From Kappaphycus alvarezii (lineage: Eukaryota; Rhodophyta; Florideophyceae; Gigartinales; Solieriaceae): 64,000 nt of DNA. The position numbers were made by a program, and so were the translations under genes. The first letter of the stretch is position 1. Each line of letters begins with the position of its first letter. Shown one piece after another: positions 9,931-20,149 of this stretch. The DNA lies in NCBI GenBank assembly GCA_002205965.3, contig NADL03000653.1:1-64000 (forward strand), given 5' to 3'. The notes under the pieces are model-generated. The model ran no database searches and had not been told where the DNA came from. It was given only the letters and a program-made list of their open reading frames with translations.

Positions 9931-10649
9931 TGATAGGGGTAAATCGTCGGGAGAAGAGATACTTAGAACCAACTACCCCAAGACGGAGGTGTTGCGAGCG
10001 ACAAAAGTGCTACCGTGGTATAGTTGAACAAATAAAAAGGAGTGTATATGGGAGAGAGTTGAGAGGGCTACAAGCAAGTATAAAAGGGGCAGGGTCTACC
10101 ACTGATGCTCTGCGACCAGCTTAGGAAAAAGTTTTCTAGGGTCTGAAGTTGACTCTCAACTTCCTACTACTCGGAGCTTGACCTGAAGTTGTCTGCCAAC
10201 TTGCTTGACCTGCACTAGAGGAAGCAGTTTACTCGGCTTATATAGACTTTTGGCTATCCTAAAAGTCTTCAAACAAACAGACTAATAACCATAAAATGCA
10301 TTCACGGGAATCGTGTGAACCAGAGAGACCATTAGAAGATATTTCCTCAAGGTAAATATCTAGGTGCATACCCATGCCAGCCACCCATCGGCCAGGGGTG
10401 GGAATTGATGTGGCCATTATATAGACCTTTCAGAGTCACTCGTAGTATCACCCACAACCTAGAACTGTACTGACATCCACTATGACAGCGTGTCCTAAAA
10501 TAAAAAATCAACCGATGAATTTGCCACACTCACCCAAATTAAAAATATCTTGCAAATTCAAAAACTGTAAAAATATCTTCCCAGTTCCAATACTGTATAC
10601 AATTATGGTCCTCATCTAGATTTTTTCGTGTGCGAATTTGTGCACATCA
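9931..10649 (-). repeat. 5' LTR of gypsy element 1 (type A, with a divergent patch)
   Basis: 719 bp. It is nearly identical to the 3' LTR except for a block at about 10210-10300, which includes the TATA region and differs at many positions (TGCACTAGAG for TCTCAAGGAG, GACTTTTGGC for GACCTTTCGGC, and more). Confidence 0.92.
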
Positions 10650-11078
10650 GCCACCACGCGAACGAGAGAACCAACCGGAGGGCATCGTAACTCCTTCGTG
10701 CAGCCTGTTTCTGCATCACTCGCCTTTCTGCGTTACATTCCACAAAGGCTGTATCCTGTCCCAATTTCCGCCTTCTCAAATCCGGTCCATTTCCACCCCC
10801 GCTCAAAGCGATAAGTCTGCCTAGCAGTGCGGTCACTTCATTTCATCGCCTCCAAACTTCCAATTTACCCGTCAGTCACTGTTCGCTATCGTTTATCGCT
10901 ACGTCGCATTTCCTCCCGCTTCTGCTGATTCTCAACGCATTATCTGCGTACCGGGCCATTTTTAAACGAATTTTGACTCAGATTCACCCCTTTACCTTCC
11001 ATTTCCTCCCACACACCGAAACCAACTCTCTTCATCCTTGCCTCTTTTTCACCCACTACCACTCTCAGCTTCCCTGTA
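10650..11078. other. Spacer between gypsy element 1 and the GNAAP-motif gene
   Basis: No supported gene. The right half (about 10840-11075) is pyrimidine-rich on the plus strand, like the leaders of the host-like genes elsewhere in this window, and may be the promoter and leader of the next gene. Confidence 0.35.
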
Positions 11079-12304
11079 ATGGACAAAAACGACTCCTCTT
11101 CCCTTAGAGCCGCTGAGGCCGCCAAATATGTCACTATGTGGAACCGTCGTGAGCACCGCAAAATCGCTGGCAACGCTGCACCGGTTCGACCTAACCTAGA
11201 GAAGTACCTCAAGAAACACCCAGAGTGTCAAGAGTACAAAGGTCAAGACAAAGACCCTAACAGAGCTCCGATTGACCCAGCAACAGAGAGCATGTGCTTC
11301 TCAACGAACATGTTCCTATTTGGCATACACTTGAAAATAGGAAAGTCACCGGCAATGCCGCCCCACTGCGAAAAAACCTGGAAACTTTTCTTCGCAAACA
11401 TCCTCATTGCGAAGTCTATAGCAACCAGGACAAGCTCCCACGTCGAATCATCCAGGCTCCATCTTGGCCTATGGCTGAACCCACTTTCCCGGTCCCTAGC
11501 GTGAACGACCGCGGCGTCGCTCCACCTTCCCGCACAGTACCGTCTACAAATGTCACTGGGACCACGAGTGTTACACCGGATCAAGCCACGGGCCGCCCAT
11601 CTTCGCCTAAGCCCGTTTCGAAACCTCGCTACATTGGGGCCTCCGACGGTATGCCCACTTCAACTCCGATGCAGAATCCATTTTACGAATCCGCCCGCAC
11701 TCGACATGCAGCTCCATTCAACCAACTCTGCGCCCTTGCCAATCCCGTCCACCTCATTCCGCTCAAGTGGATTTCAATCGTCCCCACCGATCCCTACCTC
11801 TCCTCAATCTTCTCCGAGGCCAAGGTCTCCGACCTACCATGACATTGTCTCCTCCTGGTCCAACCACCGGAGTGGACCCGACCTTATCCTCAGCCCAGCG
11901 GTTTCCGGTGTCTCCCAGCAGTTGGACCTTCGCAATGCAGTGCGCTTTTCTCCTCAACCAATTACACAGCGTCCGCCCTGGATGATGCGGATAGCGGTAA
12001 TGGAATCCCTATTCCTGGATCTTTCATGGGCGATCCACCAGATGCCATCATGGGGGCTTCCTTCGGTGCTTCAGTGGGTGGAACTGCAAATATGGATCTC
12101 GCTTACAGCTTAGGAACCACACCGCGATCCATAGACCAAGATCCTGACATAATGCAGTTTTCCCGAGTAACTTCTTTGCCAGTGGGAAAAGCCCCATGCA
12201 GTCAAGCCCGCCTTCAGGAAGCTCGGCTCCGCAAAACCCGTCCACCTCCAGTAACTGATGACTGCCTTCCGAGGTGTGACTGTTCAAAGTTGCTCATGCT
12301 CTGA
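11079..12304 (+). pseudogene. Protein with two W...R.GNAAP...HP motifs and a Ser/Pro-rich tail (frameshifted)
   Basis: The frame from ATG 11079 (MDKNDSSSLRAAEAAKYV) contains WNRREHRKIAGNAAPVRPNL and ends the block with KHPECQEYKGQD. About 190 bp later, in another frame (from 11294), comes [20 protein letters not shown] with [12 protein letters not shown]. This is a tandem pair of a motif of about 40 residues with invariant W, R, K, GNAAP, R, NL, L, KHP, C, Y and QD. The two copies are joined only by a frame change near 11290. The rest, spread over three frames to 12304, is rich in Ser, Pro, Thr and Asn, as in many nuclear regulatory proteins. I do not recognise the family. The frame changes could be decay, sequencing errors or a small intron. 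Confidence 0.5.
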
Positions 12305-12590
12305 TGATCCACTTCTGTCATTCTTGACTTTTATTCACTTCTGCCTGCAATCACTACGCTAATTTTTACCTTACATGACAAGAGCTGTATATAACTGGGA
12401 TGAAGATATTTCAGTACTTCAGCAAAATTTCACACAATGTTGACTGCAAGGGACGATAGGGGTTTCAAAAAGTCTGTTTTGGTCTTAGAAGCTTGGGTAT
12501 TGATGTCAGTTGCTTGGCGTAGAAGATTTCATGACATTTTTGGGGAGTCACTCTCGATATGTTGTTCCCTATATCTAGATCTTTCCTTTT
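12305..12590. other. Spacer, nothing recognised
   Basis: This lies between the converging ends of the GNAAP-motif gene (plus) and the eIF2B-delta-like gene (minus). It is AT-richer than its neighbours. Both genes' 3' ends probably lie here. Confidence 0.4.
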
Positions 12591-13978
12591 TCATGGTCGT
12601 TCGTCAGGCCAGCTTGTACCTTCCTGTGGACTGGCAAGGATGATTCTCAGCTCCCTTCGGTTCGTAACTATTGCCGCAGGCACATCAGTTATGATTACTG
12701 AAGTGCTTCTGTAACCGAGGTTGACCAACAATGAATAAAACTGGAGTGTAGAATCCGTCATCGATGGGTCTTTCATTTTCAAAAGCTACTCGCGAGTGGA
12801 CATCCTAGTTGGGCTTCATTCAAGGTTGTAAGAACAGTCTTGTTCTCCGTCACTTGTCAACGGAATTGATGACCTTGACAGTTTTTGAATCCGCAGTCAC
12901 CAATGCACCCCTTGGGACACGGTCTATCTTTCATACTTGTACACGAAACTTGTGATCCATCGGCAGTCTCAACAAAGCACCCACTTCGACATGTTAGACA
13001 CGCGCCATTTTCCTCAAAAAATCTGGGGCACACGACGGAGACCAGGTCACAGTATCCATCTCGGTAATGATCACCGAAACTTCATGTGTACGAATAACAT
13101 CACATCCAGCACTGACCCAATCCACGATCATGCTCTCCGAAAACTTTACGGCCTGGGTGGTGACAACCACCGGGACTGCCAGCTCCCTGGCAACCTGTAC
13201 TACAACAGCCGAACCCGGGGCGGAAAGAACAGCACCATTCATGGCAACCTCCTCGGCGCCAATAACAACAGCGTCGTATTATCCAACAGTCGATGACAGT
13301 TGGCTAAGACGCCATACTTGATCGGAGCTCCAGTAACAGACGAAAGTCGCTTTGCCATTGCACGCCCCCCAAAATGCGGGCCAGAATCGATGATGGTCAA
13401 CTTCTTACCGGTTGTGTTGACAGCCATAAAGGCAGCTTCTGCAACGGTGGAAGAACCAAAGACTGCAAAGGAAGTCCACGGAAAATCGCGAACAGGTTGA
13501 TCGAAATAGGCGGAGACCTTTGCACGAGCACCGAGGACACGGACGGAGATGAAAGAGTCAAGAGTAAGAGGGCGAGATCGAAGAGGGTGGCATCATCGGT
13601 GCGGAGGGATGAGAGGCGAGTTTGAATGGTGTCAAGCATGGAGCGAAGAAGTGGGGAGGAGGGATGGGGATTGGGTATGGTGACACGAGCTTGGAAATCT
13701 GGAGGCGAGGGGAATCGTACTGGGATTGACGAAGTGCGTTGATCTGACGACGAAGAGAGGATTCGATCGAAAGGGCTAGGGCTGTTGAGGATGTAGGTGG
13801 GTTGGGGGATGGTTGGAGGACCGGAACTGGCATGGTTGGGGTGGTGGTGGGAATCGGTGGGAGGACTGATGAGATTTGAGTGAGGGGATTTGGAACGGGA
13901 GGACGGGTCACGGGATTTGTTTTTGGTGCCCCAGAAAAAGGGAAGGGAAAAGGGAAGGGGAGGCAACACACAACACAA
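12591..13978 (-). pseudogene. eIF2B delta-like translation factor subunit (frameshifted)
   Basis: eIF2B exchanges GDP for GTP on eIF2; the delta subunit is one of its regulatory subunits. On the minus strand 13397-13978 begins with a Ser/Pro-rich N-terminus. A second frame reads SSLRRQINALRQSQYDSPRL. Next come LLRSMLDTIQTRLSSLRTDD and, in another frame, FAVFGSSTVAEAAFMAV. The frame from 13427 reads TTGKKLTIIDSGPHFGGRAM, parallel to the GKKF.V.VVDSRP..EGR motif of the delta family. After a one-base shift near 13280 it continues YDAVVIGAEEVAMNGAVLS and VPVVVTTQAVKFSESM, matching the family's GA...NG.V.S and CCETYKF segments. The C-terminal STLQFYSLLVNLGYRSTSVI lies at about 12700-12760. At least three frame changes. 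Divergent from fabI across about 550 bp. Confidence 0.7.
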
Positions 13979-14528
13979 TAGTAGTCCGTAATGGTGAATG
14001 AAAGGTAGTGATTGACGACTTGCAGTAGATGATTACGTCAGTATTGGTGGAATGCGACAACGACGACGGCGGCGGCGGCAGTGAGGAAAAGGTTGCGATG
14101 AATAGTTGAGTAGAGGTGTGGCTAAACCGTGGAGGGCGGGGCGGTGAGGTAGTGCGGGCTGACCGCCGGTGTGAGGATTTTGTACAGCGCGAATAGGCAC
14201 AGGGATTGAGGGCCGGCACTGCGGTTGTACCCTAAGTTTTTAACAATATTGTACCGCAATATGTCCCCTATTAAGCAGTGCACCAGGTTCGTAAAATTTG
14301 TACAGTCAAGTGGCGCACTGTGCGCCGCGGCAAACAGTTGCCGACCTGTGCTCAACCGCGCGACCACAGACTGCATTGCAGTAAAGGACAGTGCAATACT
14401 GTACTCCATCGACTGAATTATATCCTAAGGAACTGTACGTACAGTATGAAGCAAATGAGACATAAACCATAGGAAGTGTTGTTTGGCGGTTACCTTTCCT
14501 CAACGTTTCACCTGCAATCCAACACCCC
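13979..14528. promoter_or_regulatory. Divergent intergenic region between eIF2B-delta-like gene and fabI
   Basis: About 550 bp lie between the two divergent starts. This probably holds both promoters. Visible items are a (GGC)n-like run (CGACGACGGCGGCGGCGGCA, about 14058-14077) and the palindrome TGTACGTACA about 100 bp upstream of the fabI ATG, with several GTACAG/CTGTAC words around it. No clear TATA box. Confidence 0.35.
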
Positions 14529-15462
14529 ATGTCGATCCCCACTTTTGTCGCCTCCCTCCCCAAAACCTCCGCCCCGCGCGTAGCAAACTCACGATGCACC
14601 ACAATTCTCCCTTCTCTCACCCCGAAACCCCTCCGTTCCATGCTCCTCCAAACCGCTCTCATGACCGCCGCGCCAAGCGCCGTCTCGGCCTCAACGCCTT
14701 CTCTCATCCTTCGCGGAAAGAAAGCACTCGTCGCTGGTATCGCTAATAATCGCTCCATTGCCAGGGGTATCGCTCAACAGCTTCGTGCCGCTGGCGCTGC
14801 AATCGGTGTCACTTATCTACCTATTAACGAACGTGTTGAGGGAAAGGTGAGATCCTTGGCTGATCCCTTGGAGCCGCCTCTGTTTGGACCTCATGATGTT
14901 AGTAAACCGGAACAGCTTTCCACCCTGTGTTCGAAGATTGAACAGTCCTGGGGTGGGGTCGACATTTTCGTCCATTGTCTCGCATTTGCCGGCAGGTTCT
15001 CCGACACCAATAAGAACTGTTTCGATTTAGCACTTGCATCTTCGCGTATTCACTCTTGGAAATGACTGGCAAGCTCCGCCCGTTGTTCAATGAAGGCGCT
15101 TCGGTGATTACTCTCAGTTATATTGGTGCAGAACGTGTTATTCCAAACTACAACATCGTGGGTGTGGCCAAGCCGCCTTGGAGGCCTCTGTGCGTTATCT
15201 TGCAGCGGAGCTTGGTCCGGATGGTGTTCGTGTAATGCCCTGTCGGCAGGCCCTATCCGTACTTTGGCGTCCTCTAACATCGGAGGCATTACAAGCATCG
15301 TCAAGTTTATTGAGGGTGTGGCGCCATTGAGAAGGACCGTCACACAAGTCGAAGTGGGAAATGCCGCTGTATTTTATTGTCGGGCGCTGCGTTGGAAATC
15401 ACAGGGAGGTTCTTTACGTGGATGCGGGTTATCAGATCATGGGCGCCCCTAGGGATATTTAA
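14529..15462 (+). pseudogene. fabI: Plastid-type enoyl-ACP reductase FabI (frameshifted)
   Basis: FabI reduces trans-2-enoyl-ACP with NADH in the last step of each type II fatty-acid elongation cycle, in algae inside the plastid. The first ~60 residues are Ser/Thr/Pro/Ala-rich with no acidic residues, as expected of a transit peptide. They are followed by LRGKKALVAGIANNRSIARG (nucleotide binding) and WGGVDIFVHCLAFAG. After a break near 15000-15060 comes MTGKLRPLFNEGASVITLSY. The active-site segment reads NYNIVGVAK, with Tyr and the Lys six residues on. It is followed by a one-base loss, then ALEASVRYLAAELGPDGVRV, LSAGPIRTLASSNIGG, APLRRTVTQVEVGNAA and a VLYVDAGYQIMGAP end with stop at 15460-15462. 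I count at least five indels. Full length would be about 310 residues, normal for plastid FabI. Confidence 0.88.
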
Positions 15463-15491
15463 AACACCAAGCTGGCTTTCCACCGAGGGGG

Positions 15492-15580
15492 AAACGTTTT
15501 GGTGTTTTACTCTTGGAAGATATATCCGGTCTATCCCATGGTTTTCAAGACAACCGCAATCAACTCAAAAAGGGTATATC
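15492..15580 (+). repeat. Short dispersed fragment, copy 2 of 3
   Basis: The sequence around TTGGAAGATATATCCGGTCT and GGTTTTCAAGACAACCGC matches about 40560-40628 on plus, and the minus strand of 1073-1155. In one frame it reads KIYPVYPMVFKTTAINSKR. It lies between the end of fabI and the copia remnant and may be the left edge of that remnant. Confidence 0.55.
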
Positions 15581-15699
15581 GACACAGTAATAATCATATT
15601 ATTTCAAAAGCATACAATACGGAAGAAATTAAATTTTCCCAGTACCTGTTCAAAAATTCATGTTTCAAAAACTCCTGCCGACTCAAATGTAACATCCAG

Positions 15700-17186
15700 T
15701 CACGTTTTATACAAAATAAAATTTTGGATGATGGAAAGTACTATTGCAAGGCTCGAATTGCTCCGCAGGAAATGAGGAAAAGGAGGAAAATAATTTGAGA
15801 ACTGATTCGGAATCTTGTTCTCCGATGGCAATTAGAATTCTCTTATCAATTGCTACAATTTTGAAATGGAATTTATCAAAGGTTAATGTCAAGTCTGCAT
15901 TTTACAATCTGGATCAGCATTACGACATGATTTTGTGAGACATCCTCGGGAATGCTCGAAAAAATCCTTTTACTGGTTATTGCTGTCTGCTTTATATGGT
16001 TTAATCAACGCGAATGCAAAATGGCAAATACACTTGGATAATATATTCTTTGACATCGGATTGAAATCAGCCGTTTACATACCCCAATTATTTTTCATGA
16101 GTTCCAAAGGATCATTAATTCTGCTTGTGGTTAAATTGGTCGATGATATACTTATTACAGGACCAAGAAAACTAAGAAGCAATTTATCCAAGATCTTGGA
16201 AAAGTATATAAGCTTGGTACAATGGTACATATTTCTGGATCTTTTAATTTCAATGAAATTAAAATTATGCAGTTTGATTACTATAAAATAATGACTTAGC
16301 TGATGAAAAACTAAATGGACCAGAACATCATTTAATATCAAGAAATCGTCTAAAACAACCTGATGAAGAAATGAACTCTTTTGAAAACATCGCCTTTAAT
16401 TCGTTAAATGGTTCAATTGTCTATTTGAGTATGGTTGCATCTTCAGTGTCTGCTTTTGCAGCAAGTTATTTACAACTGGAAAGGTCAAATCCATTGGTTC
16501 GTGATTTATCTATCCAATCTTCTATGCTTCGGAATTTAAAATCTTTTGGTTCTACAAGCACTTATCGGCGCCCGGAATTTCTGGAAATTTCAACTTATCA
16601 GTGGTTGTTTTTTTTTGATAGAGGAAAACCAGCCGGTTCGACAAATGCGCAACTTGGATTATTGATGGATTGCTAATTGGCTTTTTAGTTTTTAATTCAA
16701 TATTTTATACAATTTATTGGTATTCACATCTTTCTCGGCGTCCTGTTAAATCTATTGCATCTGGTGAAATATTAGCTGCTGGTGAAGCTATCGAGGAAGG
16801 AAAAATTATTGCAGCAGGATACAGTACAATTCCCAATATTAATATTTCTATTCATGTTGCCGTTGGTTCAAAAGATCATTCAGCTCTCTATCCGCTTGTA
16901 CCATGCCGAAGACAAATCTATTAGAGCGGATGTTCAATTAATTCGATATAATTTCGAAATGAACAAAATCAAGAAAATGCTATGGATACCAGGTTCAATT
17001 AATCCCTCCGACCAGCTCACAAAAAAGGACAGTACTGTACCTGACATACTCAAGTTCCTCTTATTTGATGGATCTATACCTATGGATATGAGTAATATTT
17101 TATCTCGAGATTATCGCAGTCAACAGGATAAATTTAGTTCAAAATTTCAAAGGGGAGGTGGTGCGAAAATTGACCAAATATTTTAA
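15700..17186 (+). pseudogene. Copia reverse transcriptase-RNase H remnant
   Basis: Pieces appear in successive frames. KYYCKARIAPQEM lies at about 15740-15775. DSESCSPMAIRILLSIATIL then KVNVKSAFYN (the position of the first catalytic Asp, here Asn) lie at about 15800-15910. SALYGLINANAKWQIHLDNI and LVVKLVDDILITG (the YVDD box with Leu-Val at its start) are in the frame 15935-16291. LNGSIVYLSM and NAQLGLLMD follow from 16371. The RNase H end reads SRRPVKSIASGEILAAGEAI (16670-16924), then DVQLIRYNFEMNKIKKMLWI with PGSINPSDQLTK (16782-17186). At least four stops or shifts occur. It is not functional as it stands. Confidence 0.85.
17149..17161 (+). other. Polypurine tract of the AT-rich copia remnant
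   Basis: AAAGGGGAGGTGG directly precedes the LTR start TGCGAAAATTG. Position and composition fit the plus-strand primer of an LTR element. Confidence 0.6.
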
Positions 17187-17606
17187 TCTCTATCCCGGTG
17201 TCTTACAGTGATGCTGAATTCTGGAGCAATATTTTTTATTGAGGCCAACAATTTATATTTATTGAAAATCATCAAGGAATAACTTTAACTATTTTACACT
17301 GGACCTATTTTATGCTGAATTCAGTGTGAAATAACTTTTATGTCCTACAGCTAGGTTGCTCTTATATTATACAGGCTATAAGTATTGCATTTATGCTGCC
17401 AATAAATTATTATCTGGATGAGTTATTACCTGAAAATACTGCAATAATTATTGCTGAGCCTGAATCATGTCTACCAAGATTATTGTACGGCTTACATGAT
17501 TTTTGTAACAAGCCCAACCTGGTGTAGAGTATAAATAGTCCTAGGTTATTAGCAATACTTCTTTATATCCTAGGGCCATCGAAATATTCCCCTCGATCAG
17601 CTATCA
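17162..17606 (+). repeat. Probable 3' LTR of the AT-rich copia remnant
   Basis: About 445 bp from TGCGAAAATT after the purine tract to ...CAGCTATCA. It contains TATAAATAG at 17530-17538, about 70 bp from the 3' boundary, as expected for a short R-U5. No second copy is in the window, so the ends are inferred from TG...CA and the purine tract only. Confidence 0.55.
17530..17538 (+). promoter_or_regulatory. TATA box in the copia 3' LTR
   Basis: TATAAATAG lies inside the inferred LTR, preceded by GTAGAG. It is well placed to be the U3 promoter element. Confidence 0.5.
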
Positions 17607-17714
17607 TGAAATTTGGTTTTCTATTCATTATTCATTCTAAGTCCGACTGTGACATTTATTTATTTATTCAAGTTGGAACTATTTATTTTTTGGCTCTACC
17701 TATCCCAATTATTT

Positions 17715-18679
17715 TGCAGCGACACTGCAGTTATGCGAGAAGTCTTTGCCGTCTTGTGTTCAAGATCTGACGCAGTACGAGGATGTTACAGCCACCTTTA
17801 CCACATGGAGCGCCTCTGGTCGACCCTCAGGACGAATTCCGTTTACCATTTTCTGCTCCTCCAACCCAACATCGCAGAAGAAACTAACAGACGCAATTCA
17901 TATGGCTGCACAGGAGGCCTTACCGCTTGGAACATCCGCACGTGGGACATACTAGCGCGTTCCGCGCTAGCATGTCCCTCCTCGGAGCCAAAGGCTGGGT
18001 CTACTGTGCACCTTGCCCTGGATTGAGGACGCACATCAAGAGCAAAAACTTCCCTGTGTGGTTTCAGTACTTTTGCCAAACCCCTTTATTCGCCCCAGGT
18101 ACCCCTTGCCCCAAAACGGGGTGTCTTGAAATGCTGGATATCTGCGAGGACCACGTGCTACATTATCGCTTTGGCTGCGAGCGGAATACTCGCCAGAACA
18201 ACCAGGTGACTTTACTGGGGAACGATCTTGCAAGAGCCGCCCGACGTCCATTTATTGAACCTCGTTTACACTACCAAAACAGGACGAGGCAGGACATCAG
18301 GGCCATGGGAGCTGTCGGTGGCACGGATTATTTTGAAGTAACCTTCGTCAACCCGCTCGCTCCCACCTACGCAAGAGCCAGGGCTTTCAACCCACTCACA
18401 AGCCTCAACGCAGCCCACGCAGAGAAGCAGCGGAAATACCAAGGGTTCCTTGCTGAGCTGCCTGGGGGAAACAGGCTGGTTCCTGTTCCCATCTCAACGC
18501 TTGTAGGATGGCATTCGGCGGCGTTCTCCGTCGTCAAGGAACTCGCGAGAACTGTTGCCACTCGCGCACTGGAACGAGTTTCAAAGGTTAGAGGCATCCT
18601 TTTACAGAGGCACTCCGCACTGACAGTAACCTCCTTTGCCGCTTGTTTGCTGGCTGACCTCCCTTCCTATTTCTGTTAG
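17715..18679 (+). pseudogene. Non-LTR element family 1, 5'-truncated C-terminal part
   Basis: The first frame (17746-17955) ends FTIFCSSNPTSQKKLTDAIH with AAQEALPLGT. The second (17927-18679, 250 codons) continues FRASMSLLGAKGWVYCAPCP, then a zinc-binding motif (CPKTGCLEMLDICEDHVLHY), then RTRQDI, FEVTFVNPLAP, AEKQRKYQGFL and LVGWHSAAF. That series fits the zinc knuckle plus restriction-like (PD-(D/E)XK) endonuclease end of RT proteins in non-LTR elements of this kind. The larger relative at 27.7-30.5 kb aligns throughout (FRASMGLPGAKE, CPGLRTNID, TFVNPLAP, GGWHPDAY). The RT core is missing, as usual for 5'-truncated insertions. Confidence 0.78.
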
Positions 18680-18697
18680 ATTGGAGTGCCAGCTACA

Positions 18698-20121
18698 GTT
18701 TTCGATGCATTGTACGGTTTCACAATTGTCTCGGCCAATATACGGTATCTACGCTCCGATACAAATTTACTGGGTACCAACCGACATATCTACCACAGTA
18801 GGTTAACCCCCAATTTTCCCTTTTTCGAAACGTCATCTCATCCAAAAGTAGCGGACAGTGCCGCTGTAAAGCCTCCCCAAGACTATACTCTGCACGCAAG
18901 TTTCAATGTTTCCATGGAAAACCCACAGAAGATATAAATATCTGATACGATCTTGTCGTTCGGATTGTGAACGGCCACGATGGCAATTTTGTATGGCCGG
19001 CGCGCAAAAGTTCACTAACTTTGGAGACGCTTATTTAGAGGCATATTTTTGCAACCGTCAAACACAACTTGTTGACCGCCGCACACTGATTTATTCAACA
19101 TGAGTCTACCCTCAATTGTCTCCAACCCAGTCACACGATTCAGTTGCTACTCTCGGAGCAGTGTGGTTCTCACAGTGTAACCATATCGCGGGGAAGACAA
19201 CCTCCTCCAAGTTTTGAAATGGCCCTATCATGGGCAATGTCTGTCTCTCTAGTAGTATCAGTAAAGCGGATGTCAAACCACTGGAGGCCTTCGGTATCGT
19301 GATCTCTGTTCTGCATTTAGCAATATTCGTAATTCAAGATCCACATTTCCTTTTACACATGGAATTGTCTAGAACATCATGGGAAAAGATAATGCGCAGG
19401 TTTTTGCGCAACCATTTGTCCGTCCGTCATCGACATTTGTCCGTCAGTCATCGAAAAAAGTTTCGGAAACTATGATATACCTGTGGTGCACCCAGCAACG
19501 ACACTCACATCGCGGCTGACGTTTTTGCAGGGAAACGTATGCCTGTTACACAGTGGCGTGCAGTTGCGTGATTGGCCTACGAGACTCTGCACAGCGTGCC
19601 GCTAGGATGTTCTTGCCGCTGATTATGAGATTCCGAGGTTTGTTTATCAATGGGCAAAGCGTTTCATCGCCAAGAATAAGTAGCTGTGGTTAACTAGCTA
19701 GGCAGTACAGTTTTTCTCACTTTGTGGAGTGATCATGTTCAGTTTAGGTCTATATTTCTGTAGAGAATACAACTCATTGTGATTTCTTTGCCATCCAGTT
19801 TTCCTCAATAATTTCCATGACCGCACGAGTCCGTTTACGCAACATTCAATCCGTTTACAAATGGTTAAAATATTTATAAATTCAGTCCATTTTCCGCGTG
19901 CATACAAACTGCCCCCTACCGGTTATTTCTGTCCTACTACTGGCGGTGGATTCGTCACTAGTGAATTTGGGAATCGCCCAATATTTTAGTATCTGCAAAT
20001 TATCAAAATAAATAAATATGACAGGGAAACAAAACACAGTGCGCCATGTTTCTCAATGGCGAATACTGTATACTCCGCGAAAAATAATAGGGCCACCTTG
20101 TACGTTTTCATTCATACTTTG
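18698..20121 (+). repeat. Repeat X, copy 1 (1.42 kb, no insertion)
   Basis: From TTTTCGATGCATTGTACGG to CCACCTTGTACGTTTTCATTC this aligns with 34575-35342 plus 39019-39662, where the second copy is split by a copia element. It is well conserved (roughly nine in ten bases by eye). It contains AAGATATAAATATC (about 18928) and, 170 bp on, ATG AGT CTA CCC... coding MSLPSIVSNPVTRFSCYSRS and a stop six codons later. Both features are kept in the other copy. No transposase or RT is visible; the nature of the repeat is unknown. Confidence 0.75.
19141..19465 (+). repeat. Unoccupied 325-bp target segment
   Basis: CAGTTGCTACTCTC...AAAAAAGTTTCG occurs here once, continuous on both sides with repeat X. 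In the other copy of repeat X it occurs twice, at 35018-35342 and 38694-39018, on either side of a truncated copia. Confidence 0.85.
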
Positions 20122-20149
20122 AGAGCGACCGGAATTGATTTCAATGACA

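Larger units (their letters stand above)
3172..10649 (-). mobile_element. Ty3/gypsy LTR retrotransposon, element 1 (type-A LTRs)
   Basis: This full-length element of 7,478 bp lies on the minus strand. Two 719-bp LTRs (TGATAGGGG...GCACATCA on plus) flank gag, protease, reverse transcriptase, RNase H and integrase, in the Ty3/gypsy (Metaviridae) order PR-RT-RH-IN. A primer-binding site follows the 5' LTR and a polypurine tract precedes the 3' LTR. The polyprotein frame is broken by several single-base indels. Most of these breaks are absent from element 2 at the same positions, so the common ancestor probably had one long gag-pol frame. The body is nearly identical to element 2. Flanks (cttt at left, gcca at right) give no target duplication. 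Confidence 0.95.
15600..17606 (+). mobile_element. Ty1/copia retrotransposon remnant, AT-rich, 5' part missing
   Basis: RT and RNase H fragments of a copia element are followed by a polypurine run and a 3' LTR-like segment. The DNA is visibly AT-rich compared with the fabI gene next to it. Gag, protease, integrase and the 5' LTR are not seen. The motif set (KARIAPQ, DSESCSPMAIRILLSIAT, FYWLLLSALYGLINANAKW, LVDDILITG) resembles the GalEa-type copia lineage known from animals and red algae; that assignment is from memory and tentative. Confidence 0.8.

Noticed and set aside
14306..14758. 150-codon frame antisense to the start of fabI
   Set aside because: It is the complement of the fabI transit-peptide region and promoter.
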